Positions 17,230 through 26,397 are shown, counted from the stretch's first letter. The stretch is DNA of 64,000 nucleotides from Kosakonia oryzae (GCF_001658025.2 NZ_CP014007.2:930001-994000); one strand, 5' to 3'. Program-made: numbers and translations. Notes: generated by a model not told the origin, from the sequence alone.

Positions 17230-17675
17230 AAATCCTTCCTCTCTACGAAGTGCCGCGCTTTGCGCCGCAGGTTATCGAATGGCTATGGCATGAGTTTGGC
17301 GACGCTCTGCCGCGCGACTTTTTCGCCAGCATTATTGATCACAGCCAGACGCCGGGCGCATTACCGCTGACATTTGTGCTGGTTGACGGCGATGAACTGC
17401 TGGCGACTGTCGGGCTGTGGCGCTGCGATTTGATCAGCCGTCAGGATCTCTTCCCGTGGCTGGCCGCGCTGTATGTAAAAGAAAGCGCGCGCGGGCAGGG
17501 GCTGGCCGGGCAGCTACAGCGGCATGTAATGGCGCAGGCAAAAGCAATGGGATTTAGTCAGTTACATCTCTATTCCGCCTGCCGCGATTTTTATGAGCGC
17601 TACGGCTGGGAGTATATTGGCGACGGGCTGGATTATCCGAACACGCATGTGCATTTGTATCGCATTGCGCTATGA
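17226..17675 (+). CDS. GNAT-family N-acetyltransferase
   Basis: A 149-residue protein with the acetyl-CoA-binding motif A, SARGQGLAGQLQRHV (about residues 80-95), of the GNAT superfamily, and a C-terminal FYERYGWEYIGDG typical of small acetyltransferases. The acceptor is unknown. It starts with GTG overlapping the regulator stop by 4 bases, indicating translational coupling. It is the last gene of the PTS-glucosidase-GntR operon and ends before a REP-like palindrome. Whether it works on a sugar, amine or toxic compound cannot be told from sequence. Confidence 0.82.
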   Translation: MKILPLYEVPRFAPQVIEWLWHEFGDALPRDFFASIIDHSQTPGALPLTFVLVDGDELLATVGLWRCDLISRQDLFPWLAALYVKESARGQGLAGQLQRHVMAQAKAMGFSQLHLYSACRDFYERYGWEYIGDGLDYPNTHVHLYRIAL

Positions 17676-17706
17676 GTTTTTCGGCTCAACGCAGAAGAAT
17701 ATGCAG

Positions 17707-17733
17707 GCCGGATAAGCATTAACGCCTTCCGGC
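17707..17733. repeat. REP element between GNAT gene and galR
   Basis: GCCGGATAAG, a short interior, then CGCCTTCCGGC: the head and tail of an enterobacterial REP palindrome. It lies between two convergent genes and marks the right end of the beta-glucoside insertion. Confidence 0.8.
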
Positions 17734-17754
17734 AAGCAATAAGAGCAACCCGCG

Positions 17755-18762
17755 TTAACTCTCCTGCGGCGCAATCACCGAATGGCGGCGCACCAGCGTC
17801 GGGTTAAACAGATGCGTTATCTCCGGCAGCGGACGGTTTTCCGCCAGCGCCAGCGCCAGCTCGGCGGCCTGTGTCGCCATGGTAACAATCGGATAACGGA
17901 CGGTGGTCAGCCGGGGACGCACGTAGCGCGACACCAGCACATCATCGAAGCCAATCAGCGAAATCTCGCTCGGCACATCGATGCCATTATCATTCAGTAC
18001 GCCCATTGCGCCCGCCGCCATCGAATCGTTGTAACAGGCAACGGCGGTAAAGTTTCTGCCGCGACCTAACAGTTCCGTCATCGCCTGTTCGCCGCCGCTT
18101 TCATCCGGCTCGGCAAAGGTCACCAGCCGATCATTGCACGGCAGACCATTCTCTTTCAGCGCATCGTAATAACCCTGCAAACGATCTTCCGCGTCGGAAA
18201 TGGCGTGGTTAGAGCAGAGGTAGCCAATGCGCGTATGGCCTTGCTGGATCAGGTGGCGGGTTGCCAGCCATGCGCCGTAGCGGTCGTCGAGCGCCACGCA
18301 GCGCTGTTCAAAACCCGGCAGGATGCGGTTGATCAGTACCATGCCAGGAATTTGCTTCATCAGCGAAGCCAGTTCTTCATCGGGGATGGTTTTGGCGTGT
18401 ACCACCAGCGCGCCGCAGCGGTGGCGGATCAACTGCTCGATGGCTTTGCGCTCTTTCTCTTCGTTGTGGTAGCCGTTGCCAATCAGCAGAAAATTACCGG
18501 TGGCGGAAGCAACTTGCTCAACGGCTTTCACCATCGCGCCAAAAAAGGGATCTGAAACATCGCCGACCACCAGACCGACGGTTTCCGTCGATTGCTGCGC
18601 CAGCGCGCGGGCATTGGCGTTCGGGTGATAATTCAGCGCATCCATTGCACTTTGCACCGCCAGCCGTGAAGATTCGCTCGCTTTTGGCGAGTCGTTAATC
18701 ACACGGGAAACCGTAGCAACGGAGACGCCTGCCAGCCGTGCTACATCTTTAATGGTCGCCAT
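17755..18762 (-). CDS. galR: GalR, galactose operon repressor
   Basis: A 335-residue LacI-family repressor (E. coli GalR has 343) that controls galactose uptake and metabolism genes and is released by galactose. The helix-turn-helix begins ATIKDVARLAGVSVATVSRV and the hinge ANARALAQQSTETVG is typical. The effector domain ends PTLVRRHSVIAPQES; the C-terminus is slightly shorter than in K-12. The start at 18762 has CTAAGGAAGGTGC upstream. A GalR operator-like site lies only 16 bases beyond the start, so autoregulation is likely. Position beside omrB/omrA and aas is conserved. Confidence 0.95.
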   Translation of the reverse strand: MATIKDVARLAGVSVATVSRVINDSPKASESSRLAVQSAMDALNYHPNANARALAQQSTETVGLVVGDVSDPFFGAMVKAVEQVASATGNFLLIGNGYHNEEKERKAIEQLIRHRCGALVVHAKTIPDEELASLMKQIPGMVLINRILPGFEQRCVALDDRYGAWLATRHLIQQGHTRIGYLCSNHAISDAEDRLQGYYDALKENGLPCNDRLVTFAEPDESGGEQAMTELLGRGRNFTAVACYNDSMAAGAMGVLNDNGIDVPSEISLIGFDDVLVSRYVRPRLTTVRYPIVTMATQAAELALALAENRPLPEITHLFNPTLVRRHSVIAPQES

Positions 18763-18778
18763 GGCGCACCTTCCTTAG

Positions 18779-18794
18779 GGGTAAGCGTTTACAC
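18779..18794 (-). promoter_or_regulatory. GalR operator in front of galR
   Basis: GGGTAAGCGTTTACAC matches the 16-bp GalR/GalS consensus GTGTAANCGNTTACAC at all but one base. It lies 17-32 bases upstream of the galR start and would block its own transcription. Confidence 0.8.
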
Positions 18795-19003
18795 ACTGTG
18801 TAGTGTTACGGAAAAGGGATGGCTAATCAAGGCAGTTACCTGCTGGTAGTGCGCAAACGTGAAGTGACGCGGCGGAAAGCCGTGGAACCGTTACACAAAA
18901 AAGTTTTGCCGATTAATACAGGTAAAACCTTTAGTTACACTTTGCGCAAAGCTGTTTCGATTGTCTGCTGGTGGCGCGTTCTCCCCCATGACAGAGTGGT
19001 TAT

Positions 19004-19087
19004 CCCAGAGGTATTGATAGGTGAGCGCAGCCCCCGGGTTGCATACTCGAATTACACCAACCTGCGCAGATGCGCAGGTTTTTTTTT
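19004..19087 (+). ncRNA. omrB: OmrB small RNA
   Basis: An Hfq-dependent small RNA that lowers outer-membrane protein synthesis in the OmpR response. The 5' end CCCAGAGGTATTGATAGGTGA is the conserved pairing region; the middle GTTGCATACTCGAATTACACCA is like E. coli OmrB. The terminator has stem AACCTGCGCA/TGCGCAGGTT with loop GA followed by nine T. The order galR, omrB, omrA, aas is as in K-12. A TTTAGTTACACTTTG stretch about 65-75 bases upstream (near 18930-18945) could be an OmpR site. The rest of the galR-omrB gap shows nothing further. Confidence 0.93.
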
Positions 19088-19195
19088 GCCCGCCTTGTAA
19101 CAAGCAAAGCGAATCGACACACCTCGTTTCACTTCGGCTCATTCCCTTGCTTTTTCCCGCTGGCAGTACGCCCGCGCCAACGCCACAATCAAGAT

Positions 19196-19282
19196 CCCAG
19201 AGGTATTGATTGGTGATTTATTCGGTATGCTCTTCGTACTCATTTCTTGCACCAACCTGCGCGGACGCGCAGGTTTTTTTTT
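19196..19282 (+). ncRNA. omrA: OmrA small RNA
   Basis: Twin of OmrB, 108 bases downstream. Its first 18 bases (CCCAGAGGTATTGATTGG) are nearly identical to OmrB, the centre (TTCGGTATGCTCTTCGTACTC) forms a small hairpin as in E. coli OmrA, and the end is a strong terminator (AACCTGCGCG / CGCGCAGGTT region and nine T). It lies 83 bases before aas and is transcribed toward it. An open frame reading through it into aas is not a real N-terminus. Confidence 0.94.
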
Positions 19283-19365
19283 GCCCTGAATTTCTCCTCC
19301 GGCACTTCTCGTGTAATCTGCCACAATTTGCAAACTTACTTATTTCTCTGGCAAAAGGAGTTGAG

Positions 19366-21525
19366 ATGCTACTGGGCTTTTTTCGCGAACTGTTTCGCGT
19401 TTTGTTCCGGGTGCAGTTGACCGGCAGCACTGAAGCACTACACGGTGAACGTGTGTTGATTACCCCTAACCATGTCTCCTTTATTGATGGCATTCTGCTG
19501 GCGCTGTTCCTGCCTGTACGCCCGGTTTTTGCGGTTTATTCCTCGATCAGCAGCCAGTGGTATATGCGCTGGATCCGCCCCATCGTTGACTTTGTCCCTC
19601 TCGACCCCACCAAACCGATGTCGATTAAATATCTGGTGCGTCTGATCGAGCAGGGCCGCCCGGTGGTGATTTTCCCGGAAGGGCGCATTTCGCTCTCGGG
19701 TTCTCTGATGAAAATCTATGATGGCGCAGGTTTTGTCGCTGCCAAATCGGGCGCAACGGTAATACCGCTGCGTATTGATGGCGCCGAGCTGACTTATTTC
19801 AGCCGCCTGAAAGGGCTGGTTAAACAGCGCCTGTTCCCACGCATTACGCTGCATATTCTGCCGCCGACATCTTTACCGATGCCGGAAGCACCACGCGCCC
19901 GCGATCGCCGCAAACTCGCTGGCGAGATGCTGCACCAAATCATGATGGAAGCGCGCATGGCCGTGCGCCCGCGCGAGACGCTGTTTGAAGCGTTTCTCGC
20001 CGCGCAGTACCGTTTCGGCGCCAACAAGCCCTGCGTCGAAGACATTAACTTTACTCCCGACAGCTACCGCAAGCTGCTGACCAAGACGCTGTTCGTTGCG
20101 CGCATCCTGGAAAAATACAGTACGCAGGGGGAGAAAATTGGCTTGATGCTGCCCAACGCAAGCATCAGCGCGGCGGTCATTTTCGGGGCGATTGCCCGTG
20201 GCCGAATCCCGGCGATGATGAACTACACTGCCGGGGTGAAAGGGCTTGGCAGCGCCATCACGGCAGCGCAAATCAAAACCATCTTCACCACGCGAACCTT
20301 TATGGATAAAGGCAAGCTCTGGCATCTGCCGGAGCAGCTTACCCAGGTGCGCTGGGTCTATCTGGAAGATCTGAAGGGCGATGTTACGCTGCAAGATAAG
20401 GTATGGATTTTCCGCCATTTGCTGACGCCGCTAAAAGCACAAGTGGCGCAGAAACCGGAGGATCCGGCGCTGGTGCTCTTTACCTCCGGTTCTGAAGGCA
20501 ACCCGAAAGGCGTGGTGCATAGCCACAAGAGTATTCTGGCTAACGTTGAGCAGATCAAAACCATCGCTGACTTTACCGCCAACGACCGCTTTATGTCGGC
20601 GCTGCCGCTGTTCCACTCGTTTGGCCTGACGGTAGGCTTGTTTACGCCGCTTTTGACCGGGGCGGAAGTGTTTCTCTATCCCAGCCCGCTGCACTATCGC
20701 GTGGTGCCGGAACTGGTCTATGACCGCAACTGTACCGTGCTGTTTGGCACCTCGACCTTTCTCGGCAACTATGCGCGTTTCGCCAATCCTTACGACTTTT
20801 TCCGCCTGCGTTATGTCGTGGCTGGAGCCGAAAAGCTCCAGGAGAGCACGCGCCAGTTGTGGCAGGACAAATTCGGCCTGCGCATTCTGGAAGGTTATGG
20901 CGTGACCGAATGTGCGCCGGTGGTTTCGATTAACGTGCCGATGGCGGCGAAACCGGGCACGGTTGGCCGTATTCTGCCGGGAATGGATGCGCGTCTGATG
21001 GCGGTGCCGGGTATTGAAGAGGGCGGACGCCTGCAACTGAAAGGGCCGAACGTGATGACCGGCTATCTGCGGGTAGAAAACCCCGGCGTGCTGGAAGCGC
21101 CGTCGGCGGAGAATATTCACGGCGAGCAGGAAGCTGGCTGGTATGACACCGGCGATATTGTGCGCTTTGATGAGCAGGGGTTTGTGCAGATTCAGGGGCG
21201 CGCGAAGCGTTTTGCCAAAATTGCCGGTGAGATGATCTCGCTGGAGACGGTGGAACAGCTTGCGCTGGCGGTGTCGCCGGAGAAAATGCATGCCACGGTG
21301 ATTAAAAGTGATGCCAGCAAAGGTGAAGCGCTGGTGATGTTTACGAGCGATGAATCGCTGACGCGCGACAAACTTCTGCAATATGCACGTGCGCAGGGCA
21401 TCCCTGAGCTGGCGGTGCCGCGCGACATTCGTTATCTCAAGCAATTGCCGGTGCTGGGCAGCGGCAAGCCTGATTTTGTCACGCTCAAAACGATGGTTGA
21501 CGAGGCGGAAAACCAACATGCTTAA
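19366..21525 (+). CDS. aas: Aas, 2-acyl-lysophosphatidylethanolamine acyltransferase / acyl-ACP synthetase
   Basis: A 719-residue bifunctional inner-membrane enzyme, same length as in E. coli. It re-acylates lysophospholipids using acyl-ACP formed from free fatty acid and ATP. The N-terminal PlsC-like domain has NHVSFID (His36, Asp41) and FPEGRIS; the C-terminal half is an AMP-forming ligase with [12 protein letters not shown] and the GYGVTECAP segment. The start is ATG 19366 with AAAGGAG seven bases before; the open frame to 19210 runs through OmrA and was rejected. It overlaps lplT by 8 bases, so import and repair are coupled. Confidence 0.96.
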   Translation: MLLGFFRELFRVLFRVQLTGSTEALHGERVLITPNHVSFIDGILLALFLPVRPVFAVYSSISSQWYMRWIRPIVDFVPLDPTKPMSIKYLVRLIEQGRPVVIFPEGRISLSGSLMKIYDGAGFVAAKSGATVIPLRIDGAELTYFSRLKGLVKQRLFPRITLHILPPTSLPMPEAPRARDRRKLAGEMLHQIMMEARMAVRPRETLFEAFLAAQYRFGANKPCVEDINFTPDSYRKLLTKTLFVARILEKYSTQGEKIGLMLPNASISAAVIFGAIARGRIPAMMNYTAGVKGLGSAITAAQIKTIFTTRTFMDKGKLWHLPEQLTQVRWVYLEDLKGDVTLQDKVWIFRHLLTPLKAQVAQKPEDPALVLFTSGSEGNPKGVVHSHKSILANVEQIKTIADFTANDRFMSALPLFHSFGLTVGLFTPLLTGAEVFLYPSPLHYRVVPELVYDRNCTVLFGTSTFLGNYARFANPYDFFRLRYVVAGAEKLQESTRQLWQDKFGLRILEGYGVTECAPVVSINVPMAAKPGTVGRILPGMDARLMAVPGIEEGGRLQLKGPNVMTGYLRVENPGVLEAPSAENIHGEQEAGWYDTGDIVRFDEQGFVQIQGRAKRFAKIAGEMISLETVEQLALAVSPEKMHATVIKSDASKGEALVMFTSDESLTRDKLLQYARAQGIPELAVPRDIRYLKQLPVLGSGKPDFVTLKTMVDEAENQHA

Positions 21526-22708
21526 ACCTGAGATCAGCGCCTCGCTGTGGTCGCGCGGAATGATGGCAGTGATCGCCGCCCAGTTCCTTTCGGCATTTGG
21601 CGACAATGCGCTGCTGTTTGCCACGCTGGCGCTGCTGAAGGCCGAGTTTTACCCGGACTGGAGCCAGCCGATCCTGCAAATGGTGTTTGTGGGTGCTTAC
21701 ATCCTGTTTGCCCCTTTTGTCGGCCAGGTGGCGGACAGTTTCGCCAAAGGCCGGGTAATGATGATGGCGAATGGCTTAAAGCTGCTGGGTGCCGCGAGCA
21801 TTTGCTTTGGCGTGAATCCGTTTGTTGGCTATCTGCTGGTGGGCATTGGCGCGGCGGCTTACTCTCCGGCGAAATACGGCATCCTCGGCGAGATCACTTC
21901 CGGGGATAAGCTGGTTAAAGCCAATGGGCTGATGGAGTCATCAACCATTGCCGCCATTCTGCTCGGTTCGGTGGCGGGCGGTGTGCTGGCCGACTGGCAT
22001 GTGCTTGCTGCGCTGGGCGTTTGTGCGCTGGTTTATGCGGGTGCGGTCGTCGCTAATTTGCTGATCCCGAAGCTGCCCGCTGCGCGGCCGGGGCAGTCAT
22101 GGCGTTTTACGCCGATGACACACAGCTTCTTTAGCGCCTGCAAAAGTTTGTGGCGCAACGGTGAAACCCGCTTTTCGCTGGTGGGTACCAGCCTGTTCTG
22201 GGGCGCGGGGGTGACGCTGCGCTTCCTGCTGGTGCTGTGGGTGCCGGTAGCGCTGGGTATTACTGACAACGCCACGCCGACCTGGCTGAACGCGATGGTG
22301 GCGGTCGGGATTGTGGTCGGTGCCGGGGTGGCGGCAAAGCTGGTCACACTGGAAACTGTCGCGCGCTGTATGCCTGCAGGGGTTTTGATTGGCGTCGCCG
22401 TGGTACTGTTTTCGTTACAACATGCTTTGCTGCCTGCTTACGGCGTTCTGATGCTGATCGGCATGCTGGGCGGTTTTTTTGTCGTGCCGCTGAATGCGTT
22501 GCTACAGGCGATAGGTAAAGCGTCGGTCGGGGCGGGTAATGCGATTGCCGTGCAGAATCTCGGCGAAAACATGGCAATGCTGGTAATGCTGGGGCTGTAC
22601 TCGCTGGCGGTAAAAGCCGGCGCACCCGTCGTGGGAACGGGCGTCGGCTTTGGCGTGATCTTTGCGCTGGCGATAGCGGCGCTGTGGTTCTGGCAGCGCC
22701 GCCGGTAA
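21518..22708 (+). CDS. lplT: LplT, lysophospholipid transporter
   Basis: A 396-residue, 12-helix major facilitator family flippase that moves lysophosphatidylethanolamine across the inner membrane for Aas. The N-terminal phrase [21 protein letters not shown] and the helix-4 region [14 protein letters not shown] are characteristic. The start ATG 21518 lies within the end of aas (8-base overlap); earlier in-frame starts lie well inside aas. The convergent gene tas ends two bases after its stop, leaving no room for a separate terminator. Confidence 0.95.
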   Translation: MLKPEISASLWSRGMMAVIAAQFLSAFGDNALLFATLALLKAEFYPDWSQPILQMVFVGAYILFAPFVGQVADSFAKGRVMMMANGLKLLGAASICFGVNPFVGYLLVGIGAAAYSPAKYGILGEITSGDKLVKANGLMESSTIAAILLGSVAGGVLADWHVLAALGVCALVYAGAVVANLLIPKLPAARPGQSWRFTPMTHSFFSACKSLWRNGETRFSLVGTSLFWGAGVTLRFLLVLWVPVALGITDNATPTWLNAMVAVGIVVGAGVAAKLVTLETVARCMPAGVLIGVAVVLFSLQHALLPAYGVLMLIGMLGGFFVVPLNALLQAIGKASVGAGNAIAVQNLGENMAMLVMLGLYSLAVKAGAPVVGTGVGFGVIFALAIAALWFWQRRR

Positions 22709-22710
22709 GT

Positions 22711-23751
22711 TTACGGCGCCGGGTAGGTATATACCTGGTGCGCCGCTTCAATCTCCGCCAGCACATCCTGGCTCAGATCCAGATGCAGGCTTTCCACATT
22801 GGTTTTCAACTGTTCCATCGTCGTCGCGCCCAGCAGGGTGCTGGCGACGAAGGGCTGGCGACGGACAAACGCCAGCGCCATCTGTGCCGGATCGAGATTG
22901 TGTCGCTTCGCAATATCCACATAAGCCGCCACCGCCTTTTGCGCCTGCTCACCGCTGTAACGCGTAAAGCGGCTGAATAGCGTGTTGCGCGCGCCTGCGG
23001 GTTTTGCCCCGTTGAGATATTTCCCGGTCAGCGTGCCGAAGGCGAGGCAGGAGTAGGCCAGCAGCTCGACACCTTCATATTGGCTCACTTCCGCAAGGCC
23101 CACTTCAAAGCTGCGGTTTAACAGGCTGTACGGGTTCTGGATGGTGACAATGCGCGGCAGTTCATGCTTTTCCGCCAGATGCAGATAGCGCATCACGCCA
23201 AAGGCGGTTTCGTTCGAAACGCCGATATAACGAATTTTGCCCGCGCGCTGAAACTCAGTCAGCGCTTCCAGCGTCTCCAGCAGCGTCACAACCGGCGCGC
23301 TCTCTACCCAGCTATAACCCAGCTTGCCGAAGCAGTTAGTGGCGCGCTGCGGCCAGTGAACCTGGTAGAGATCGAGATAATCGGTTTGCAGACGTTTTAA
23401 ACTTCCATCCAGCGCGCTGCGGATGTTTTTACGATCGAGCGCCTGATCCGGACGGATCCCGCTGTCATTGTTGCGGCTTGGGCCGCTGACTTTGGAGGCG
23501 ATAACCAGCTTTTCGCGGTTGCCGCGTTTTGCCAGCCAGTTGCCGACATAGGTTTCGGTTAAACCCTGCGTTTCCGGGCGTGGCGGAACAGGGTACATCT
23601 CTGCGACATCAATCAGGTTGATTCCCTGGCTGACGGCGTAATCGAGCTGTGCATGGGCGTCGGCTTCGCTGTTTTGTTCACCAAACGTCATTGTGCCCAG
23701 CCCCAGGGTGCTAATTTCCAGCGAACTGTGGGGGATACGGTGATACTGCAT
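22711..23751 (-). CDS. tas: Tas, aldo-keto reductase family protein
   Basis: A 346-residue member of the aldo-keto reductase superfamily, same length as E. coli Tas, which was isolated as a suppressor of tyrosine auxotrophy under starvation. Its physiological substrate is not known. Catalytic features are Asp and Tyr in DVAEMYP, Lys in IASKVSG and His in YQVHWPQ; the NADPH-binding part near the C-terminus includes TLLGATTMEQLKTN. The start is at 23751 (MQYHRIPHSS) with TTTGAGGAAG upstream, five codons inside the open frame. It is convergent with lplT. Confidence 0.94.
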   Translation of the reverse strand: MQYHRIPHSSLEISTLGLGTMTFGEQNSEADAHAQLDYAVSQGINLIDVAEMYPVPPRPETQGLTETYVGNWLAKRGNREKLVIASKVSGPSRNNDSGIRPDQALDRKNIRSALDGSLKRLQTDYLDLYQVHWPQRATNCFGKLGYSWVESAPVVTLLETLEALTEFQRAGKIRYIGVSNETAFGVMRYLHLAEKHELPRIVTIQNPYSLLNRSFEVGLAEVSQYEGVELLAYSCLAFGTLTGKYLNGAKPAGARNTLFSRFTRYSGEQAQKAVAAYVDIAKRHNLDPAQMALAFVRRQPFVASTLLGATTMEQLKTNVESLHLDLSQDVLAEIEAAHQVYTYPAP

Positions 23752-23844
23752 AGCCGGCTTCCTCAAAAATACAACGTCAGTAGTCCTGACAAAGGACTAT
23801 AAACATGGCAGAGGGGAAGCAAAAGGGAAAGGGAAAATTCACAA

Positions 23845-23869
23845 AAAGGTCAGCAGGTCACTGACCTTT
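23845..23869 (-). terminator. Terminator after ygdR
   Basis: AAAGGTCA and TGACCTTT pair around a nine-base loop; on the minus strand TTTTTG follows. It lies 12 bases beyond the ygdR stop. Confidence 0.75.
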
Positions 23870-23880
23870 AAAGGTATTTC

Positions 23881-24099
23881 TTAGCGTTCGATAATCTGGG
23901 AGACATCATCACGGTTAATCTGCATTTTGTTGCCCTGCTGATCGCGATAGCTGACCAGCCCGGTATCATCATCAATTTCCGGCTTACCATCCGTCAGGAT
24001 CATTCTGCCGTCTTTTGTTGCCATTACGTAATCGCTGCTGCATCCGGAAACCGCAAAAGCTAAACCTACTGCAGAAATAATCACCGCCCATTTTTTCAT
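23881..24099 (-). CDS. ygdR: YgdR, small DUF903 lipoprotein
   Basis: A 72-residue predicted lipoprotein. The signal peptide ends in a lipobox with the acylated cysteine at residue 20 (AVSGC), followed by [18 protein letters not shown], the DUF903 (SH3-like) fold. Function is unknown. YgdI, encoded at 51919, is a paralogue with the same length and pattern. Upstream is GAGGGTCTGAGCG. It is transcribed alone, ending in a hairpin, in the conserved order ygdQ-ygdR-tas. Confidence 0.93.
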   Translation of the reverse strand: MKKWAVIISAVGLAFAVSGCSSDYVMATKDGRMILTDGKPEIDDDTGLVSYRDQQGNKMQINRDDVSQIIER

Positions 24100-24211
24100 C
24101 GCTCAGACCCTCTCATGGCATGCGTCACACACAGTCTAGTAATAACCCGCTGTTTCGCGTTGGAAAAGGGAGATTTTCTGAAAATAGCGGTGAGAGCAGG
24201 TAAAGAAATGA

Positions 24212-24241
24212 AAAGCGCTTCCCCGGCCGGAGAAGCGCTTT
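24212..24241 (-). terminator. Terminator-like hairpin after ygdQ
   Basis: A perfect 10-bp stem, AAAGCGCTTC with GAAGCGCTTT, immediately after the ygdQ stop; on the minus strand it is followed by TTTTC. The T run is short but the stem is very stable. Confidence 0.75.
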
Positions 24242-24243
24242 GC

Positions 24244-24957
24244 TTACAGCGGATTTTTCTTGTTACGCAACAGGTTAAGCCACTCGACGGCGATCGAGAA
24301 GAACATCGCGAAGTAGATGTAACCTTTCGGCACATGAATCGAAACGCTTTCGAGGATCAGCGTAAAGCCAACCAGAATCAAAAACGACAGCGCCAGCATT
24401 TTGACCGACGGATGGCGATCGACAAATTCGCCAATCGGACGCGCGGCAAACATCATCACGCCAACAGCGATCACGACGGCGGCCATCATGATAAACAGAT
24501 GATCGGAGAGACCCACCGCGGTAATCACCGAATCAAGACTGAAAATGATATCCAGCAGCATGATCTGCACGATAGCGCCGAGGAAGGAGTGAACATTAGT
24601 TTTCAGCCCTTCTTCTTCACCTTCGATCGACTCGTGGATCTCTTTGCTCGCTTTCCAGATCAGGAACAATCCGCCGAGAAAAAGGATCATGTCACGCGCC
24701 GAAACGCTGTGATCAAAAAGGGTGAATAACGGATGCGTCAGCCTTGTTACCCAGGCAATAGAAGCCAGAAGCAGCAGCCGCATTACCATTGCTGCTGCCA
24801 GCCCAAGCCGACGGGCGTGATTACGTTGCGCACCAGGTAACTTTGCAACAACCAGAGAGAGGAAAATAATATTATCGATCCCTAACACGATCTCCAGCAG
24901 CGTCAGCGTACCGAGCGCAAGCCAGGCGTTAGGATCGGTGATCCATGCAAATAACAT
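24244..24957 (-). CDS. ygdQ: YgdQ, TerC-family membrane protein
   Basis: A 237-residue inner-membrane protein of the TerC family with about seven hydrophobic segments. The family motif LEIVLGIDNIIFLS and its repeat LDIIFSLDSVITAVGLS, each with an acidic residue in a helix, are clear. Related proteins are linked to metal-ion export, but YgdQ itself is uncharacterised. The start is ATG 24957 rather than TTG 24960, with AGGACTTTTATTG upstream. The conserved neighbours mutH and ygdR support the name. Confidence 0.93.
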   Translation of the reverse strand: MLFAWITDPNAWLALGTLTLLEIVLGIDNIIFLSLVVAKLPGAQRNHARRLGLAAAMVMRLLLLASIAWVTRLTHPLFTLFDHSVSARDMILFLGGLFLIWKASKEIHESIEGEEEGLKTNVHSFLGAIVQIMLLDIIFSLDSVITAVGLSDHLFIMMAAVVIAVGVMMFAARPIGEFVDRHPSVKMLALSFLILVGFTLILESVSIHVPKGYIYFAMFFSIAVEWLNLLRNKKNPL

Positions 24958-25020
24958 CAATAAAAGTCCTGCAAAAAAAGAAGCGCTAATTATAAGCGTC
25001 AGTGAGGCTGTGGCAAAAAA

Positions 25021-25716
25021 TTAATATCCGGAGAGCAAAAAGTGGCGAGCCAGCAACGCGCTGGTGAAGTTCTTTTTCAGGTAGAAACCGCGTGGCAGCG
25101 TGAGAATAGGCTCGCCGTGTTCGCCAATTGCTTCCGTCAGCGCTTTGCTGTTGGCGGCCTTGGGACGTAATTGCAGCACTTCGCCGTGACGGGCGGTAAT
25201 ACGCGTGACCTGGCCCAACACAATCAGATCCATCAACTCTTCCCAGTCCTGGCGTAACTGCTGCTCTTCTTCCTCATTGGGGCTCCAGAGCAGCGGCGAT
25301 CCGACGCGGCGATCGGCTACCGGGATCTCGCGCGAACCCTCAATCGGGATCCATAACACGCGTTTCAGCTTGTGCCGGACATGGCTGGTTTCCCACACCA
25401 CGCCGCTATTCCCGGTGAGCGGAGCGACGCAGACAAAGGTGGTTTCCAGCGGGCGGCCCTGGTTATCCACCGGAATGGTTTTTAACTCGACGCCCAGCGC
25501 GGCGAAGTCCTGCTCGGGTTTGCTTCCGGCGCTGGCGCCCAGCCATAACTCGAGCAACACACCGATCCAGCCTTTATCCCGTTTCAGATCGTGCGGCACC
25601 GGCAATCCCGCTAACGCCGCCAGCTCACCAAGCGAATAGCCTGCCAGACGCTGGGCCTGAGCGAGTAACTGAGCCTCGGATTCGGGTGGCGAAGTGAAAG
25701 GAGATAACGCGAACAT
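25021..25716 (-). CDS. mutH: MutH, methyl-directed mismatch repair endonuclease
   Basis: A 231-residue endonuclease that nicks the unmethylated strand at hemimethylated GATC sites when activated by MutS and MutL. The metal-binding catalytic residues Asp70, Glu77 and Lys79 are in the segment [13 protein letters not shown], and Glu56 is conserved in VLLELWLG. The start is ATG 25716 ([10 protein letters not shown]) with AAAAGG nine bases before; the first 14 residues of the longer frame are not family-like. The N-terminal few residues differ from K-12. It is divergent from rppH across a 680-base DnaA-box region. Confidence 0.95.
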   Translation of the reverse strand: MFALSPFTSPPESEAQLLAQAQRLAGYSLGELAALAGLPVPHDLKRDKGWIGVLLELWLGASAGSKPEQDFAALGVELKTIPVDNQGRPLETTFVCVAPLTGNSGVVWETSHVRHKLKRVLWIPIEGSREIPVADRRVGSPLLWSPNEEEEQQLRQDWEELMDLIVLGQVTRITARHGEVLQLRPKAANSKALTEAIGEHGEPILTLPRGFYLKKNFTSALLARHFLLSGY

Positions 25717-25779
25717 GTCACTAACCTTTTGATTAAAAAACAGGCAGGAGTTTTCCACCGTGTTCTGCCAGTTTACCGT

Positions 25780-26250
25780 TTTCCGCGGAATATTGGCAAC
25801 GCAATGATTTAAAAGATAATTTATTTATGTGTGCAATGTGTTGCGCAACAGCCCGTCAGGTTTTCCAAATCTGGTCACTGACAATGAACAGGATCTTACA
25901 CCATGTTATCCACAGAAAAATGGGATAACTGGTGAAAACCCTCACTACTGTTTCCATTTACAGCCTTGACGTGCGATGAAAATCGAATTTCTGCACAAAA
26001 TACGCCTAACTTATTGGCATAATCTGTGGATAAAAACGGCTCTGTTCGATCTTTCATCAGCGGAAGGATCCTGAGAGTGATGATCGTCACATTATGCTGC
26101 AAAAATCCGGTGATAAGTCACTTAACTAAATGAATCCATGAATTTTATTTCTTTACCCGATAAATGGCTTATTCAGACTGTTCTGGGTTTTCCCTGGGTA
26201 ATTCCATACTTTTTCACAACTCTATCCACAGAAAAGGTGAATAAAACCCG
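25780..26250. promoter_or_regulatory. DARS2-like DnaA-reactivating region between mutH and rppH
   Basis: This gene-free, AT-rich stretch carries a cluster of DnaA boxes. TTATCCACA lies at 25906-25914 (plus) and 26025-26033 (minus), both perfect. CTATCCACA (26222-26230) and TTCTGCACA (25989-25997) each differ at one position. GTTATCC at 25905 and GGATAAC at 25923 form an inverted pair. In E. coli the mutH-ygdP (rppH) gap contains DARS2, which converts ADP-DnaA to ATP-DnaA with help from IHF and Fis. The same position and box set support the assignment. I could not place IHF or Fis sites. Short open frames here are not gene-like. The exact boundaries are uncertain. Confidence 0.82.
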
Positions 26251-26397
26251 TCGGAGGCAGGGGATGGTGTTTATAACTCTTATGCAAACTGTGAGTTATT
26301 CAATCGTTATCCGTTCGTATCCCTGTCATAGAGTGGTTTACCGTTTTCCGGGAGTGTGAAACAATCTCGTCATTCAGGTTTATTTTGAGGTAGTCCG

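Noticed and set aside
12374-17733. Beta-glucoside block as a recently acquired mobile island
   Set aside because: No integrase, insertion sequence, tRNA end or flanking direct repeat, and codon use looks like the neighbours; ordinary gain or loss in the family fits better.
19210-19365. Possible 52-residue N-terminal extension of Aas
   Set aside because: It would translate the OmrA RNA and its terminator; Aas with a good ribosome-binding site starts at 19366.
25896-26359. Two small open frames of 68 and 73 codons in the mutH-rppH gap
   Set aside because: They run across DnaA boxes, lack ribosome-binding sites and resemble no family; the DARS2-like explanation is better.
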